Position numbers and translations under genes: made by a program. A DNA stretch of 64,000 nucleotides from Streptomyces sp. DH24 (GTDB lineage Bacteria > Actinomycetota > Actinomycetes > Streptomycetales > Streptomycetaceae), in NCBI RefSeq assembly GCF_029813775.1, contig NZ_JARVKW010000010.1, positions 119,214-183,213 on the forward strand, read 5' to 3'. The notes beneath the pieces are model-generated. The model had not been told where the DNA came from. It was given only the letters and a program-made list of their open reading frames with translations, and searched no databases. Shown here piece by piece: positions 44,140 to 54,146 of the stretch (the stretch's first letter is position 1; every line of letters begins with the position of its first letter).

Positions 44140-44174
44140 CGCCCCGGACCGTGCCACCGGACCGGGGCGTTTTT
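44140..44174 (+). terminator. terminator of the tRNA gene with U-tract
   Basis: CGCCCCGGACCG (44140-44151) pairs with CGGACCGGGGCG (44158-44169) with one mismatch, followed by TTTTT. One of the few classic rho-independent forms in the window. Confidence 0.85.
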
Positions 44175-44195
44175 CGTACCCTCCGGCGGCTTCTT

Positions 44196-44201
44196 TAGGA
44201 T
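44196..44201 (+). promoter_or_regulatory. -10 box TAGGAT of the DUF6153 gene, leaderless
   Basis: TAGGAT, six bases, then the GTG at 44208. Confidence 0.55.
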
Positions 44202-44207
44202 GACCCC

Positions 44208-44678
44208 GTGAACGGCCCCCGAGCGTACGACCGGCGACCACCCGCGCGGTGGTGGCGGGCGGTGTGCGTGCTGGGGCTGCTGGCGGGCGTCCTGGCCATG
44301 CACGGGCTCGCGCCCGGCGGCGGTACGGGGCACGGCCACACCGGTGCCCACTCCCACGCACACGTCGGCGGAGCCGACCCTGTCGATGCCCGCCCCGGCT
44401 TGGGCGCGGCGGTGGAGCAGGGACACCACGCCGACCCGGTCGCGGTCACGGCTCCGGTGGCGGGGTGTGCGCACGACGACGGCGGCGGTCACGCGCGGCA
44501 CGCCGATCCGACCTGCGCGTCGGGCGCGGTGGGCGGCGGGCCGGTGCTGCCCGCGCTCGTCCTCGACCCGGTTCCGGCGGCGGCCCGCGCCGACGCCGTA
44601 CGGGCGTACGCGGCCGAGGCGCCGGACGGCGCACGCGCCCCGCCCTCCCTGGCCGAACTCCAGCTGCTGCGGATATAG
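44208..44678 (+). CDS. His-rich membrane protein, DUF6153 type
   Basis: 156 residues. A membrane helix at about 15-32 is followed by an exported tail rich in histidine (GHGHTGAHSHAHVGG, HDDGGGHARHAD) with two cysteines. The His clusters point to copper or zinc binding. It sits 85 bases before a DUF305 lipoprotein. DUF6153 and DUF305 genes are commonly paired in actinobacteria (from memory), consistent with an extracytoplasmic copper-handling unit. Confidence 0.75.
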   Translation: MNGPRAYDRRPPARWWRAVCVLGLLAGVLAMHGLAPGGGTGHGHTGAHSHAHVGGADPVDARPGLGAAVEQGHHADPVAVTAPVAGCAHDDGGGHARHADPTCASGAVGGGPVLPALVLDPVPAAARADAVRAYAAEAPDGARAPPSLAELQLLRI

Positions 44679-44763
44679 GCACCGCTCCCGCACCGCGCCC
44701 CGGCGGCGCGGCGCAGCCGTGTGCCGTATTCCGAAATCCACTTGCCACAGCAGGAGTTCACGC

Positions 44764-45465
44764 ATGACCAGCGACATCCGCAACACCAGTGAGACCAGCG
44801 ACATCCGCAACACCAGCGACACCGGAATCCGTACCCTCGCGCGTCGTGCCGCCCTGGTGGCGGTCACGGCCGTCGCCGGGCTCGCCCTGGCCGCCTGCGG
44901 CGGCGACGGCGACGGCGGACACGGGGGCCACGGCGCCTCGTCCCCGAGCGCCGCCTCCAGCGCGTCGGCCGACGCCACGGCCGGTGCGCACAACGCCCAG
45001 GACGTCGCCTTCGCGCAGGGCATGATCCCGCACCACCGGCAGGCCCTGGAGATGGCCCGCCTGGCCCCCGACCGGGCCGGGTCCGCCGAGGTCAAGGACC
45101 TCGCCCGGCGCATCGAGAAGGCGCAGGACCCGGAGATCCGGACCATGTCCGGCTGGCTGGAGACCTGGGGCGAGGACGTGCCGCGGGAGACGCCCGGCGC
45201 GGACCACTCGGCGCACTCGGGCCACTCGGGCATGCCCGGGATGATGTCCGAGGAGGACATGGCCGAGCTGGAGAAGGCGTCGGGCAAGGCCTTCGACGCG
45301 ATGTTCCTGACGATGATGATCGAGCATCACGAGGGCGCCGTGGAGATGGCCAGGACCGAGAAGGCCGAGGGTCGCCACGGTCCGGCCAAGAAGCTGGCCG
45401 GCGCCATCGCCACGGCGCAGACCGAGGAGATCGCCGAGATGAACAAGCTGCTCGGCAAGGACTGA
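44764..45465 (+). CDS. DUF305 lipoprotein
   Basis: 233 residues. Odd N-terminus: a duplicated SDIRNTS segment precedes the lipoprotein signal with lipobox LAAC. The mature DUF305 helical domain has the two hallmark His pairs, MIPHHRQALEMA and MIEHHEGAVEMA, and a His/Met/Gly-rich loop (HSAHSGHSGMPGMM) suited to copper. AGGAG lies eight bases before the ATG. Likely works at the membrane surface with the preceding His-rich protein. Confidence 0.9.
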   Translation: MTSDIRNTSETSDIRNTSDTGIRTLARRAALVAVTAVAGLALAACGGDGDGGHGGHGASSPSAASSASADATAGAHNAQDVAFAQGMIPHHRQALEMARLAPDRAGSAEVKDLARRIEKAQDPEIRTMSGWLETWGEDVPRETPGADHSAHSGHSGMPGMMSEEDMAELEKASGKAFDAMFLTMMIEHHEGAVEMARTEKAEGRHGPAKKLAGAIATAQTEEIAEMNKLLGKD

Positions 45466-45470
45466 CGTCG

Positions 45471-45824
45471 TCAGGAGGCGCCGTCGGGAACCTCCGGCGG
45501 CGCCTCGTGGGCGTGCTTCAGCTCGGAGCGGGCGCGCATCCGGTCGGGGCCGGCCAGCTCCGTCCAGTAGCGGTGGGTGCTGACGAACACGGCGAGTTCA
45601 CGCTCGCGCTGCCGGAGCTTCTCCACCTCGGCCTGTTCGTCGGCCGTCCAGCCGGGCGAGGCCGGGCGCTCCACCTTGCGCCAGCCGTTGTCGTCGCTGA
45701 AGCCGTCCACGGGCTCGACCGACCAGGGGAGGCGCTTCAGCAGGGCCGACAGCTCGGCCCGGACCTGATGCAGTTCCTCCTGACCGGCGAGGAGGTCACT
45801 CGGAAAGTCATAGGTCGTTGCCAC
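45471..45824 (-). CDS. small conserved-type soluble protein, unknown function
   Basis: 117 residues, charged, no membrane segment, mostly helical. Contains VRAELSALLKRLPWSVEPVD and WTADEQAEVEKLRQREREL. Not recognised. Its GTG start follows a -10 box by six bases. The 134-base gap to the divergent GNAT gene contains a DNA-damage-type promoter for GNAT, and a TCGAAC half-site just upstream of this gene's -10. Confidence 0.7.
   Translation of the reverse strand: MATTYDFPSDLLAGQEELHQVRAELSALLKRLPWSVEPVDGFSDDNGWRKVERPASPGWTADEQAEVEKLRQRERELAVFVSTHRYWTELAGPDRMRARSELKHAHEAPPEVPDGAS
45475..45506. terminator. hairpin at a convergent gene end
   Basis: GAGGCGCCG (45475-45483) with CGGCGCCTC (45498-45506), 14-base loop. 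It is partly inside the end of the leftward 117-residue gene and may stop DUF305 transcripts. Confidence 0.5.
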
Positions 45825-45830
45825 GAGCCA

Positions 45831-45836
45831 ATGATA
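45831..45836 (-). promoter_or_regulatory. -10 box TATCAT, leaderless
   Basis: On the minus strand TATCAT, six bases, then GTG at 45824. Confidence 0.5.
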
Positions 45837-45929
45837 CGCCTGTTCGATTTTGGGGTGCGAGTTCCCAGCGTGGCTTCACTCGAACGGGCGTGCCCGCGCG
45901 GAGCCCCGGGACGGGTCGGCCCGCCGCCG

Positions 45930-45952
45930 TTGTCAGACCCCCGTCCTACCGT
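45930..45952 (+). promoter_or_regulatory. PafBC/RecA-NDp-like promoter of a GNAT gene, leaderless
   Basis: TTGTCAGAC, exactly 8 bases, then TACCGT, six bases, ATG. Matches TTGTCRGTG-N8-TAnnnT except at two positions of the upstream half. Confidence 0.55.
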
Positions 45953-45958
45953 TGCTGC

Positions 45959-46552
45959 ATGGAGAACACGGGTGGCCTCATGGGCGGTGGCACGAGTGGT
46001 GACGCGGGCGGGGGCGCGCGTGGTGAGCAGGTGCGGCTGGTGCCGTACGGGGACGGGGATCTGTGGCTGCTGCGCCGTTACAACAGCCCGGAGATGACCG
46101 AGCACCTGGGCGGTCCCGAGACCGAGGAGAAGCTCCTCGCCCGGCATCAGCGGTATCTCGACCTGGCGGTGGGCGGGATGTTCCGGGTCGTGCTGGCCGG
46201 CAGCGGCGAGACGGTCGGCAGCATCGGCTTCTGGGAACACGAGTGGCGGGGCGGGACGGTGTGGGAGACCGGGTGGGCCGTCCTGCCCGAGTTCCAGCGC
46301 AGAGGGCTCGCCGTACGGGCGGCACGGGCGGTCGCCGAGGCCGCGCGGGACGCCGGGAGACACCGGTACCTGCACGCCTTCCCGAAGGTGGACCACGCGG
46401 CGTCCAACGGGGTGTGCCGCCGGGCCGGGTTCACCCTGCTCGGGCCGGTCGAGTTCGAGTACCCCAAGGGGAACCCGATCACGTCGAACGACTGGCGACT
46501 GGACCTGACCGACGGCCGCCCCGACGGGACGCCTGACGCGCAGGACGCGTGA
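45959..46552 (+). CDS. GNAT family N-acetyltransferase, RimJ/RimL type
   Basis: 197 residues. A Gly-rich N-terminus is followed by an acetyltransferase domain of the RimJ/RimL group: VRLVPYGDGDLWLLRRY at the start, WETGWAVLPEFQRRGLAVRA as the CoA-binding loop, and CRRAGFTLLGPVEFEYPKG near the end. It acetylates an amine of unknown identity. Its promoter resembles DNA-damage promoters, so a stress role is possible. Confidence 0.88.
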   Translation: MENTGGLMGGGTSGDAGGGARGEQVRLVPYGDGDLWLLRRYNSPEMTEHLGGPETEEKLLARHQRYLDLAVGGMFRVVLAGSGETVGSIGFWEHEWRGGTVWETGWAVLPEFQRRGLAVRAARAVAEAARDAGRHRYLHAFPKVDHAASNGVCRRAGFTLLGPVEFEYPKGNPITSNDWRLDLTDGRPDGTPDAQDA

Positions 46553-46736
46553 CACGGGGCATGCCTCGCGTCCGGCATGCCTCACGCGCAGGACGCATGA
46601 CGTACGGGATGCATGACGTACGGGACGCCTGCCCGTACGTCAGGAATGCCTGGCGCGAACGCATGACGCGAACGCATGACGTACGGGACGGCCGACCCCG
46701 CGGCGCGACCGGCCGTCCCGCGCGTGCCGCGTGCCG
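46553..46736. repeat. degenerate repeats and 11-bp hairpin in a convergent gap
   Basis: Several copies of GCATGACGTACGGGA and of GAACGCATGACGC. TGACGTACGGG (46614-46624) and CCCGTACGTCA (46632-46642) form a perfect 11-bp hairpin that may serve as a terminator. No gene seen. Confidence 0.75.
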
Positions 46737-47639
46737 TCAGTACCCGGCGTCCGTCAGCTCCCGCACCACACGGGCCGTCACCGGCGCGGGCACCCCGTGG
46801 CGTTCGGCCGCGCGGAGCAACGCGCCGCCGATGGCGTCCAGTTCGAGGGCGCGGCCCGCCTCGGCGTCCCGCTGCATCGAGGACTTCATGCCGGCCGGGA
46901 AGGCGTCGTACCGGGCGAGCGCCCCGGTCGGGTCCGCCGGGCCGCCGCACGCCCCGCTGACCGCCGCCGTCTCCGTCACCAGCGCGGTCAGCTCGTCGCG
47001 GTGCCGGGTGCGGATGTCACCCAGGGGCAGGCCGTGGCGGGTGGTGAGCAGCGCGAGCGGCGCGAGGAACGACATCTTCGCCCACAGCGCCGCCGCCTCG
47101 TCGTCCAGCACCCGGGTGGCAGGGCCCGCGGCGGCCAGGGTCGCGGCCAGGGCGTCGAGCCGCGCGCGGGGCACGGGGTCGCCCGCCAGGTCGACCTCGG
47201 CGAAGGGGCTGGCGTGCGCCACGACGCCCGGCGCGACGCGGGTCGACTCGACGCGGATGACGGCCGGGGCGACGCGGTCGGTGCCGTAGCGGGCGCGCAG
47301 GGCGGCCGGGTGTTCGACGCCGTTCAGGAGCGGCACGAGCAGACCGTCGCCGAGCGCGTCGGCCGGGACGCGGTCGAGGGCGGCGGCGAGGGTCGTGTGC
47401 TTCACCGCGACCAGGCAGGCGTCGACCGGCTCGCGCAGCTCGGTGTCCGCCTCGACGCGGGCCGTGAAGTCGCCGAACCGTCCGCTGCGGACGCGTATCC
47501 CGTCCGTGCGCAGCGTCCGTGCGGTGTCCTCGCCGGCCAGGCAGATCACCCGGTGCCCGGCGCGCGCGAGCAGCGCGGCGAGCAGCCCGCCCACGCCGCC
47601 CGGGCCCAGTACGGCGACCGTGGTCTTGTCCTGCGTCAT
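46737..47639 (-). CDS. 2-dehydropantoate 2-reductase family protein
   Basis: 300 residues. NADP-binding VLGPGGVGGLLAALLARAGH at the N-terminus, the catalytic Lys in VAVKHTTL, LLNGVEH, and a C-terminal KPR domain with LWAKMSFLAPLAL and MKSSMQRDAEAGRALELDAI. The family makes pantoate for coenzyme A, but actinobacteria carry several paralogues, so panE is not assigned. GAGGGG precedes the ATG. Confidence 0.88.
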   Translation of the reverse strand: MTQDKTTVAVLGPGGVGGLLAALLARAGHRVICLAGEDTARTLRTDGIRVRSGRFGDFTARVEADTELREPVDACLVAVKHTTLAAALDRVPADALGDGLLVPLLNGVEHPAALRARYGTDRVAPAVIRVESTRVAPGVVAHASPFAEVDLAGDPVPRARLDALAATLAAAGPATRVLDDEAAALWAKMSFLAPLALLTTRHGLPLGDIRTRHRDELTALVTETAAVSGACGGPADPTGALARYDAFPAGMKSSMQRDAEAGRALELDAIGGALLRAAERHGVPAPVTARVVRELTDAGY

Positions 47640-47747
47640 GCGTCGTCCCCTCGTCGGTCGGCCCCGGGACGGTGGCCGCTGCGATCATGTTCTGCTCAAT
47701 CGGGCCGGGACGTGTCGGTATTCCCGGGAGGGAGCGAGACTGGGGGC

Positions 47748-47978
47748 ATGTGCCGCAGCATCAAGACGCTCCGCCCGCCCGCCCTGCCCGAGGAGGCCAC
47801 GGAGGACGACATCAGGGCCGCCGCCCTCCAGTACGTGCGCAAGGTGTCCGGCTTCCGGGCCCCCGCCGCGCACAACCAGGAGGTCTTCGACCATGCCGTG
47901 AACGCGATCGCCCAGGCCACGGCCGAACTGCTGGCGGGGCTGGAGGTACGCGGACAGACGGCGAAACGGGCCGGCTGA
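47748..47978 (+). CDS. DUF2277 family protein
   Basis: 76 residues beginning MCRSIKTLRPPALPEEATED, the typical DUF2277 start with its conserved Cys2. A helical domain with ALQYVRKVSGF and NQEVFDHAVNAIA follows. Function unknown. Often present as a single small gene in actinobacteria. Confidence 0.88.
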   Translation: MCRSIKTLRPPALPEEATEDDIRAAALQYVRKVSGFRAPAAHNQEVFDHAVNAIAQATAELLAGLEVRGQTAKRAG

Positions 47979-47999
47979 GGCGGGGGCGGGGGCGGAGGC

Positions 48000-48236
48000 C
48001 GGAGACGGGTGGGTGGCCGACGCCGAACGCCGGCGAGGCCACCAAGCCGGGCCTCACGTCGGTCACACTGCCAAGCCAGGCACCAAGCCGGCCGTCACAC
48101 CGCCGAGCCAGGCCGTCACGCCGGTCAGGCACCAAGCCGGTCACGCCGCCACGCCGGGCCTGACGCCAGTCACGCCGCCAAGCCGGGCCCTCACGCCGTC
48201 GCGCCGGCCGCGCCGGTCACGCCCCTGCTCCCGCCC
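48000..48236. repeat. degenerate ~30-bp repeats in a convergent gap
   Basis: Seven or so imperfect units built on GCCAAGCCGGGCCTCACGCC and GGTCACGCC fill the space between DUF2277 and DedA genes. No gene is apparent. Confidence 0.7.
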
Positions 48237-48848
48237 CTACACCGGCCTCCGCCGCATCAAGTACGCCGCGCCCGCGCCCGCGCCGAACAGGGCCGTCATG
48301 GACACCCCCGCGGCGAGCCACGTCGCGCCCAGCCACTGGCCGCCGAGGTAGCCGAGGGCGACGCTGTACGCGGCCCAGGACACGCCGGCCAGCGCGGACC
48401 AGGGCAGGAACTCGCGGACCCGGCGGTGCGCGGCACCGGCGGCCAGGGAGACCAGCGAGCGCCCGGCCGGGGCGAAACGGGCCAGGACGACCAGCGCGCC
48501 GCCGCCCCGTGCGAGCGCCGCGCCAAGACGTTCCTGCGCGCCGGTGAGACGGCGTGAGCGGGCGATGGCGCGGTCCAGCCGGGGGCCGCCCCGCCGGCCG
48601 ACGCGGTAGGCCACCAGGTCGCCCAGCACGGACGCGGTCGCGGCGCACAGCGTGAGGACCAGGATGTCGGGCACGTCGGCCGGCACCTTGCCCGCCGCCG
48701 CGCCGGTGCCCGCTGCCGCCGCCGTGGCCGCCGTGATCACCAGCACGCCGCTGGGCAGAACCGGCAGGAACACGTCGAGCAGCACCGACAGGGCCACCAC
48801 CGCGTAGATCCATGGGCTACCGGTCAGTGGCCCCATACTCTCCAGCAC
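48237..48848 (-). CDS. DedA family membrane protein
   Basis: 203 residues from the GTG with GGGGAG five bases upstream. The VTT/DedA domain has about five hydrophobic helices, the re-entrant DVFLPVLPSGVLVI and the signature RFAPAGRSLVSLAAGA. DedA proteins move polyprenyl phosphate or phospholipids across the membrane and support envelope integrity. Tandem repeats follow its stop. Confidence 0.9.
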   Translation of the reverse strand: MLESMGPLTGSPWIYAVVALSVLLDVFLPVLPSGVLVITAATAAAAGTGAAAGKVPADVPDILVLTLCAATASVLGDLVAYRVGRRGGPRLDRAIARSRRLTGAQERLGAALARGGGALVVLARFAPAGRSLVSLAAGAAHRRVREFLPWSALAGVSWAAYSVALGYLGGQWLGATWLAAGVSMTALFGAGAGAAYLMRRRPV

Positions 48849-49055
48849 CGCAACTCCCCGTGATTCCCCCGTGGGCCAGACCGTGCCGCGATGACGCGGG
48901 GGGAGCGGCAGGAGTGACCGTGACAGCCACAGAGCGTACGCCTGGCGTGTGACAGGCGGTTCACGGGGGGCTCGCGTGTTGGGCACCGCGCGTTCACCCG
49001 GCTGCCGCCCCCGGAGGGCGGCCGGCGCGGGCGTCCCGTAGCAACAGAGGGACGT

Positions 49056-49646
49056 ATGCCGGACGGACAACGGGACGGCTGGGCCCGGGAAGCGGTGGAG
49101 ACCATGGCAGGACTGTGTGCGGGCGCCCTCGCGGCGGCCGTGTTGGTGACGGGCACGGCGGGCGCGACCGGTGCCGACGGCTACTCGATGCGTACGGCGG
49201 CCCGGTTCGCGCCGCCCACCGCCTTCGTCCCCTCGGCGGCGGTGACGTACGACAGGAAGCTCGTCCCGGCGGCCTCCTGGATCGAGGTGCGCCAGCGGAT
49301 GCGGGCCGGCGGCGCCACGACCGTGAAGCTGCGGGTGACGGGGCTGAAGCCCGGTCACACGTACGGCGTCCACGTGCACCGGAAGCCGTGCGGCGCCGAC
49401 CCGGCCGCGGCGGGCGGCCACTACCAGCACCGGCCGTCCGGCGATCCGGCCGCCGTCAACCCGCACAACGAGGTCTGGCTCGACTTCCAAGCCGACGAGC
49501 GGGGCCGGGGCGCGGCGAGCGCCCGGCACGACTGGGGCTTCCGGCGCGGTGAGGCGTCCTCCGTGGTGCTGCACGACGAGCCGGGCGGCAGCGGTGCCCG
49601 CGTCGGCTGCTTCACGGTGCCGTTCGGCTGGGTCGCCGCAAAGTGA
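49056..49646 (+). CDS. secreted Cu/Zn superoxide dismutase-like protein
   Basis: 196 residues. After an export signal (hydrophobic core about 18-32) comes a SodC-type beta-barrel. It has HVHRKPCG (two Cu ligands and the disulfide Cys), GGHYQH (bridging His), PHNEVWLDF and VVLHDEP, with the second Cys in RVGCF. The zinc-site spacing departs from classic SodC, so metal content and activity need proof. AGAGGGA precedes the ATG; an in-frame ATG at 49104 is possible. Confidence 0.82.
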   Translation: MPDGQRDGWAREAVETMAGLCAGALAAAVLVTGTAGATGADGYSMRTAARFAPPTAFVPSAAVTYDRKLVPAASWIEVRQRMRAGGATTVKLRVTGLKPGHTYGVHVHRKPCGADPAAAGGHYQHRPSGDPAAVNPHNEVWLDFQADERGRGAASARHDWGFRRGEASSVVLHDEPGGSGARVGCFTVPFGWVAAK

Positions 49647-49651
49647 CGGGC

Positions 49652-49680
49652 GCCCTCCCGCAGGTCACGCGCGGGAGGGC
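49652..49680. terminator. bidirectional terminator
   Basis: GCCCTCCCGC (49652-49661), 9-base loop, GCGGGAGGGC (49671-49680), between the convergent SOD-like and DoxX genes. Confidence 0.75.
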
Positions 49681-49696
49681 ACCGTCCGGTCGTCGG

Positions 49697-50143
49697 TCAG
49701 GCCGCGACCGGCGACTGCCGCGGGGTCTCCTCGGATGCCGAGGAGCGGCGCGTCAGCAGCTGGTCGAGGCCGAAGGCGCCGGAGCCGGTGAAGACCAGTA
49801 GCAGGAACGCCCAGCAGAAGATCGCCGAGAGCTCGCCGCCGTTCTGCAGCGGCCACAGGGTCTCGGGCTGGTGCACCTTGAAGTACGCGTACGCCATGGA
49901 GCCCGAGGCGAGGAAGGCCGCGGCGCGGGTGCCGAGGCCGACCAGGACGAGGCCGCCGCAGACCAGCTGGATGACGGCCGCGTACCAGCCCGGCCAGGAG
50001 CCGGTCTCCACGGTGCCGCCGCCGACGGCGCCGCCGAGCACGCCGAAGAGGGAGGCCGCGCCGTGGCAGGTGAACAGCAGGCCGATGACGATGCGGAACA
50101 GGCCGAGTGCATACGGCTGTGCTCTGTTGAGGGGTTCGGTCAT
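49697..50143 (-). CDS. DoxX family membrane protein
   Basis: 148 residues with four membrane helices; LGLFRIVIGLLFTCHGAASL and a His in KVHQPETLWPLQNGGE are typical of DoxX. In mycobacteria DoxX works with SodA in a membrane oxidoreductase complex against oxidative stress, and here it lies beside a SodC-like gene. AAGGAG stands 11 bases before the chosen ATG; an upstream GTG at 50215 would add 24 residues. Confidence 0.88.
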   Translation of the reverse strand: MTEPLNRAQPYALGLFRIVIGLLFTCHGAASLFGVLGGAVGGGTVETGSWPGWYAAVIQLVCGGLVLVGLGTRAAAFLASGSMAYAYFKVHQPETLWPLQNGGELSAIFCWAFLLLVFTGSGAFGLDQLLTRRSSASEETPRQSPVAA

Positions 50144-50227
50144 GGGGGGAGGAACTCCTTCGGAAGCACCGGCCTGTGGCGGCGGACCGGCGGGGGACGG
50201 AACCGAACGGGTCACTGCAACTTCACG

Positions 50228-50241
50228 TTAGGTGTCCCTAA
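50228..50241. promoter_or_regulatory. palindrome TTAGG-TGTC-CCTAA overlapping the DoxX promoter
   Basis: A perfect 5-4-5 inverted repeat that overlaps the presumed leftward -10 (TAACGT) and the last codons of the preceding gene. Similar TTAG...CTAA elements stand before the O-methyltransferase at 63575. A candidate redox-regulator operator. Confidence 0.5.
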
Positions 50242-52214
50242 TCAAAGCTTGCAAGTTCAACATTTGGCCAAAGGATTTCCTCATGCTGCAAATACGCCCC
50301 AGGAGTTGCCGCACGTAGCACGGCTCTGGCCACCGCGTCGGCGTCCGAAAGAGTGACCGAATCCACCCCCGGGCGGGCTCCGGCGGCGGTCACCCAGTGC
50401 ACTCCCTCCGTCGGCACCCCGAACGCGAACCGCCTCGGGTGCGCCCGCCCCTGGCGGTCGATCAGGAAGTACGGGCGCGGCGTCACGTCCAGGCCGCCCG
50501 TCTCGTAGCCGTCGACCACATGCGCCCGGCACTGCCCGGCGCGCAGCAGACCGGCGAGCAACTCGTCGCCCGTGCGGCGCAGTTCTGGCTCCGGAAGGCG
50601 GGCCTCCACCAGCGTCGCCGCCCGGACCTGCGAGCCCGGCACGTCGGGGGAGTGCGCCAGCCACGCCCCGTCCTCGCACCGCACCGCCACGCGCGGCCCC
50701 AGCACCTCCACGACGCCGGCCTCCAGCAGCGCGGCCAGCTCCTCGACACGGCGCCGGGGCGGACCTATGGAGAGGAAGGCGTTGAGCGGCGTGTACCAGC
50801 GGTCCAGGTGATCGCGCCGGGAGACGCCGGTCAGTCCGCCGTGGTCGACGATCAGCCGCAGCTCGTTGCGCAGGTCGCGCAGCACGTCCAGGGCGGCCTT
50901 GAGCGGGCCGCGCACATTGCCGAGGGCGGCCTGCGCGGCGTCCTCCCGCACGTACGCCAGTAGCCAGTCGCGCCACTCGCCGGGGTCCGCGAAGGTCCGC
51001 GACCCGTACGGGCGGGAGATCCGCTCCCAGGACCAGCGGTCGGCGGCGGCCACCCCGAACTCGTCCAGCAGCGACGCCTCGCGCGGATCGCCGTGCGGCA
51101 CGGCCAGGAACCGGTCGGTGAAGCCGGGCCGGCGGACCAGGCGCGCGTAGTAGACCGTCTCCACCTCCTTGGCGACCAACGGCCAGATCTCCGCGCGGAA
51201 GTCCGGCGCGTCACCGGAGTCCGCGCGCTTGCGGAAGCCCGCGACGACCTCCGGGGTCAGCACCAGCGGGGTGTGGCGCCCGTAGGGGCCCTTCTCGTTG
51301 TCGCCGCGCGCCTGGTACGGCACGCCGCGCCGCGAACCGGCGTACAGGCGCGGCTCACGGCCGGACGGCACGTACCGCAGCCCCGCGCGCTCGCGCACGA
51401 AGCGCCCGCCCCGGCCGGTGGTCAGCAGGGCCATGTGGTCGAAGAAGTTGAGGCCCAGGCCGCGCAGCAGCACCGGCTCGCCGGGCGCGAGCGACGAGAG
51501 GTCGACGTCGGCCGGGTTCGCGGGCGGCACGTACCGCAGGCCGTGCCGGTCCGCGTACGAGGCCAGGCGCCGCTGTTCCCGGTCCGGCGCCACCGGCAGA
51601 TGGCCCTGCGCGAGCACGACGGCCGCGAGCCCCGGCAGCACCCGGCCGTCGTCCAGGGTGAGGACCTGGCGGCCGTCCGGAGTCTCGTCGAGGCGCGTCG
51701 CGCGGGCCGCGTGCGTCACCACCCGCACCCCGGGCGGTGCGTCGCGGACGGTCGTCGCGAACACCCACTCCAGGTAGCGGCCGTACTGGGCGCGGGTCGG
51801 GTAGTCGTCGGGGCCCGGGGCCGGGCCGGCGCCTCCCGGCGCGGCGACCGCCCACTCGTACAGGCTCGGGCCCGGCCGGACGGGGCCCGAGCAGTCCACG
51901 CTGTCGTCGGTGAACAGGGTCACCTGGCAGGCCACGGTGTTCATCAGCAGTTCCGGCGACTGCGCGGTGCGCCACACCCGGCCCGGCCCCGGCGGGTCGG
52001 GGTCGACCACGTGGACCGTCAACACGGCGCCGGGCGGCAGGAGCTCGGGGGCGGAGGCGCAGAGCCGTTCCAGGACGCTCGTCCCGCGCGGCCCGGCGCC
52101 GACGAGCGCCACGGAGACCGCCGGAGGGCCCCCGGCGTCGCCACCGGGCCCCCTGACCGCCGGTGCGCATTTCTCGGTCGGGTCCTCGGCGGGGTCCTCG
52201 GTCGGTGCGGACAA
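50238..52214 (-). CDS. FAD/NAD(P)-binding protein, uncharacterised oxidoreductase
   Basis: 658 residues. The Rossmann motif VALVGAGPRGTSVLERL at about 34-50 defines the large FAD_NAD_binding family, related to N-hydroxylating monooxygenases. Further marks are VVLAQGH, LRGLGLNFFDHM and the C-terminal GVHWVTAAGARPGVDS. Role unknown, with no siderophore genes nearby. The TTG start has GGGAG eight bases upstream. Ends immediately before DoxX, whose operator overlaps its stop. Confidence 0.85.
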   Translation of the reverse strand: MSAPTEDPAEDPTEKCAPAVRGPGGDAGGPPAVSVALVGAGPRGTSVLERLCASAPELLPPGAVLTVHVVDPDPPGPGRVWRTAQSPELLMNTVACQVTLFTDDSVDCSGPVRPGPSLYEWAVAAPGGAGPAPGPDDYPTRAQYGRYLEWVFATTVRDAPPGVRVVTHAARATRLDETPDGRQVLTLDDGRVLPGLAAVVLAQGHLPVAPDREQRRLASYADRHGLRYVPPANPADVDLSSLAPGEPVLLRGLGLNFFDHMALLTTGRGGRFVRERAGLRYVPSGREPRLYAGSRRGVPYQARGDNEKGPYGRHTPLVLTPEVVAGFRKRADSGDAPDFRAEIWPLVAKEVETVYYARLVRRPGFTDRFLAVPHGDPREASLLDEFGVAAADRWSWERISRPYGSRTFADPGEWRDWLLAYVREDAAQAALGNVRGPLKAALDVLRDLRNELRLIVDHGGLTGVSRRDHLDRWYTPLNAFLSIGPPRRRVEELAALLEAGVVEVLGPRVAVRCEDGAWLAHSPDVPGSQVRAATLVEARLPEPELRRTGDELLAGLLRAGQCRAHVVDGYETGGLDVTPRPYFLIDRQGRAHPRRFAFGVPTEGVHWVTAAGARPGVDSVTLSDADAVARAVLRAATPGAYLQHEEILWPNVELASFD

Positions 52215-52424
52215 GGGTCTGACTCCCGGGCGTGTGGGGCGCGTGGCGGTGCGGGCTCATGGTGGCGGACCGCCCGCCGGAAGCGGACGGCGCGCCTCAT
52301 CATGCCGTCGCCGCGCCGGACGGCCGACCTCCGGGCGGCAGGAACGGGCCCCACTGTGGGATGCCTCACGAGCATCCCGGGACACGTCGTCGCAACACCC
52401 CACAAAGGGGCGCAGCGGGCGCCA

Positions 52425-54062
<1,638 letters not shown>

Positions 54063-54146
54063 GTGATCACACTCCTCCGTCGCCCCGTACGGTACGGGGC
54101 GACGGTGCCGGAAGGGGAGGTTCTGGGGCCGCTGAAACGGGCCGGG

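Noticed and set aside
45837..45856. LexA (SOS) box before the 117-residue gene
   Set aside because: Only the TCGAAC half fits. The other half (GTATCA) matches GTTCGA at three of six positions.
48000..48236. Possible CRISPR array in the repeat tracts (also 5031-5255, 46553-46736)
   Set aside because: Units are degenerate, of unequal length, lack unique spacers and have no cas genes nearby.
50228..50241. Iron-regulator (DmdR/IdeR) box before DoxX
   Set aside because: TTAGG/CCTAA ends are similar, but the full 19-base pattern is absent and no iron genes are adjacent.
52215..52424. Riboswitch or leader peptide before the FAD/NAD(P) gene
   Set aside because: A 7-bp GGGATGC/GCATCCC stem is present, but no known aptamer core was recognised. 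The short upstream frames do not stop before the gene.
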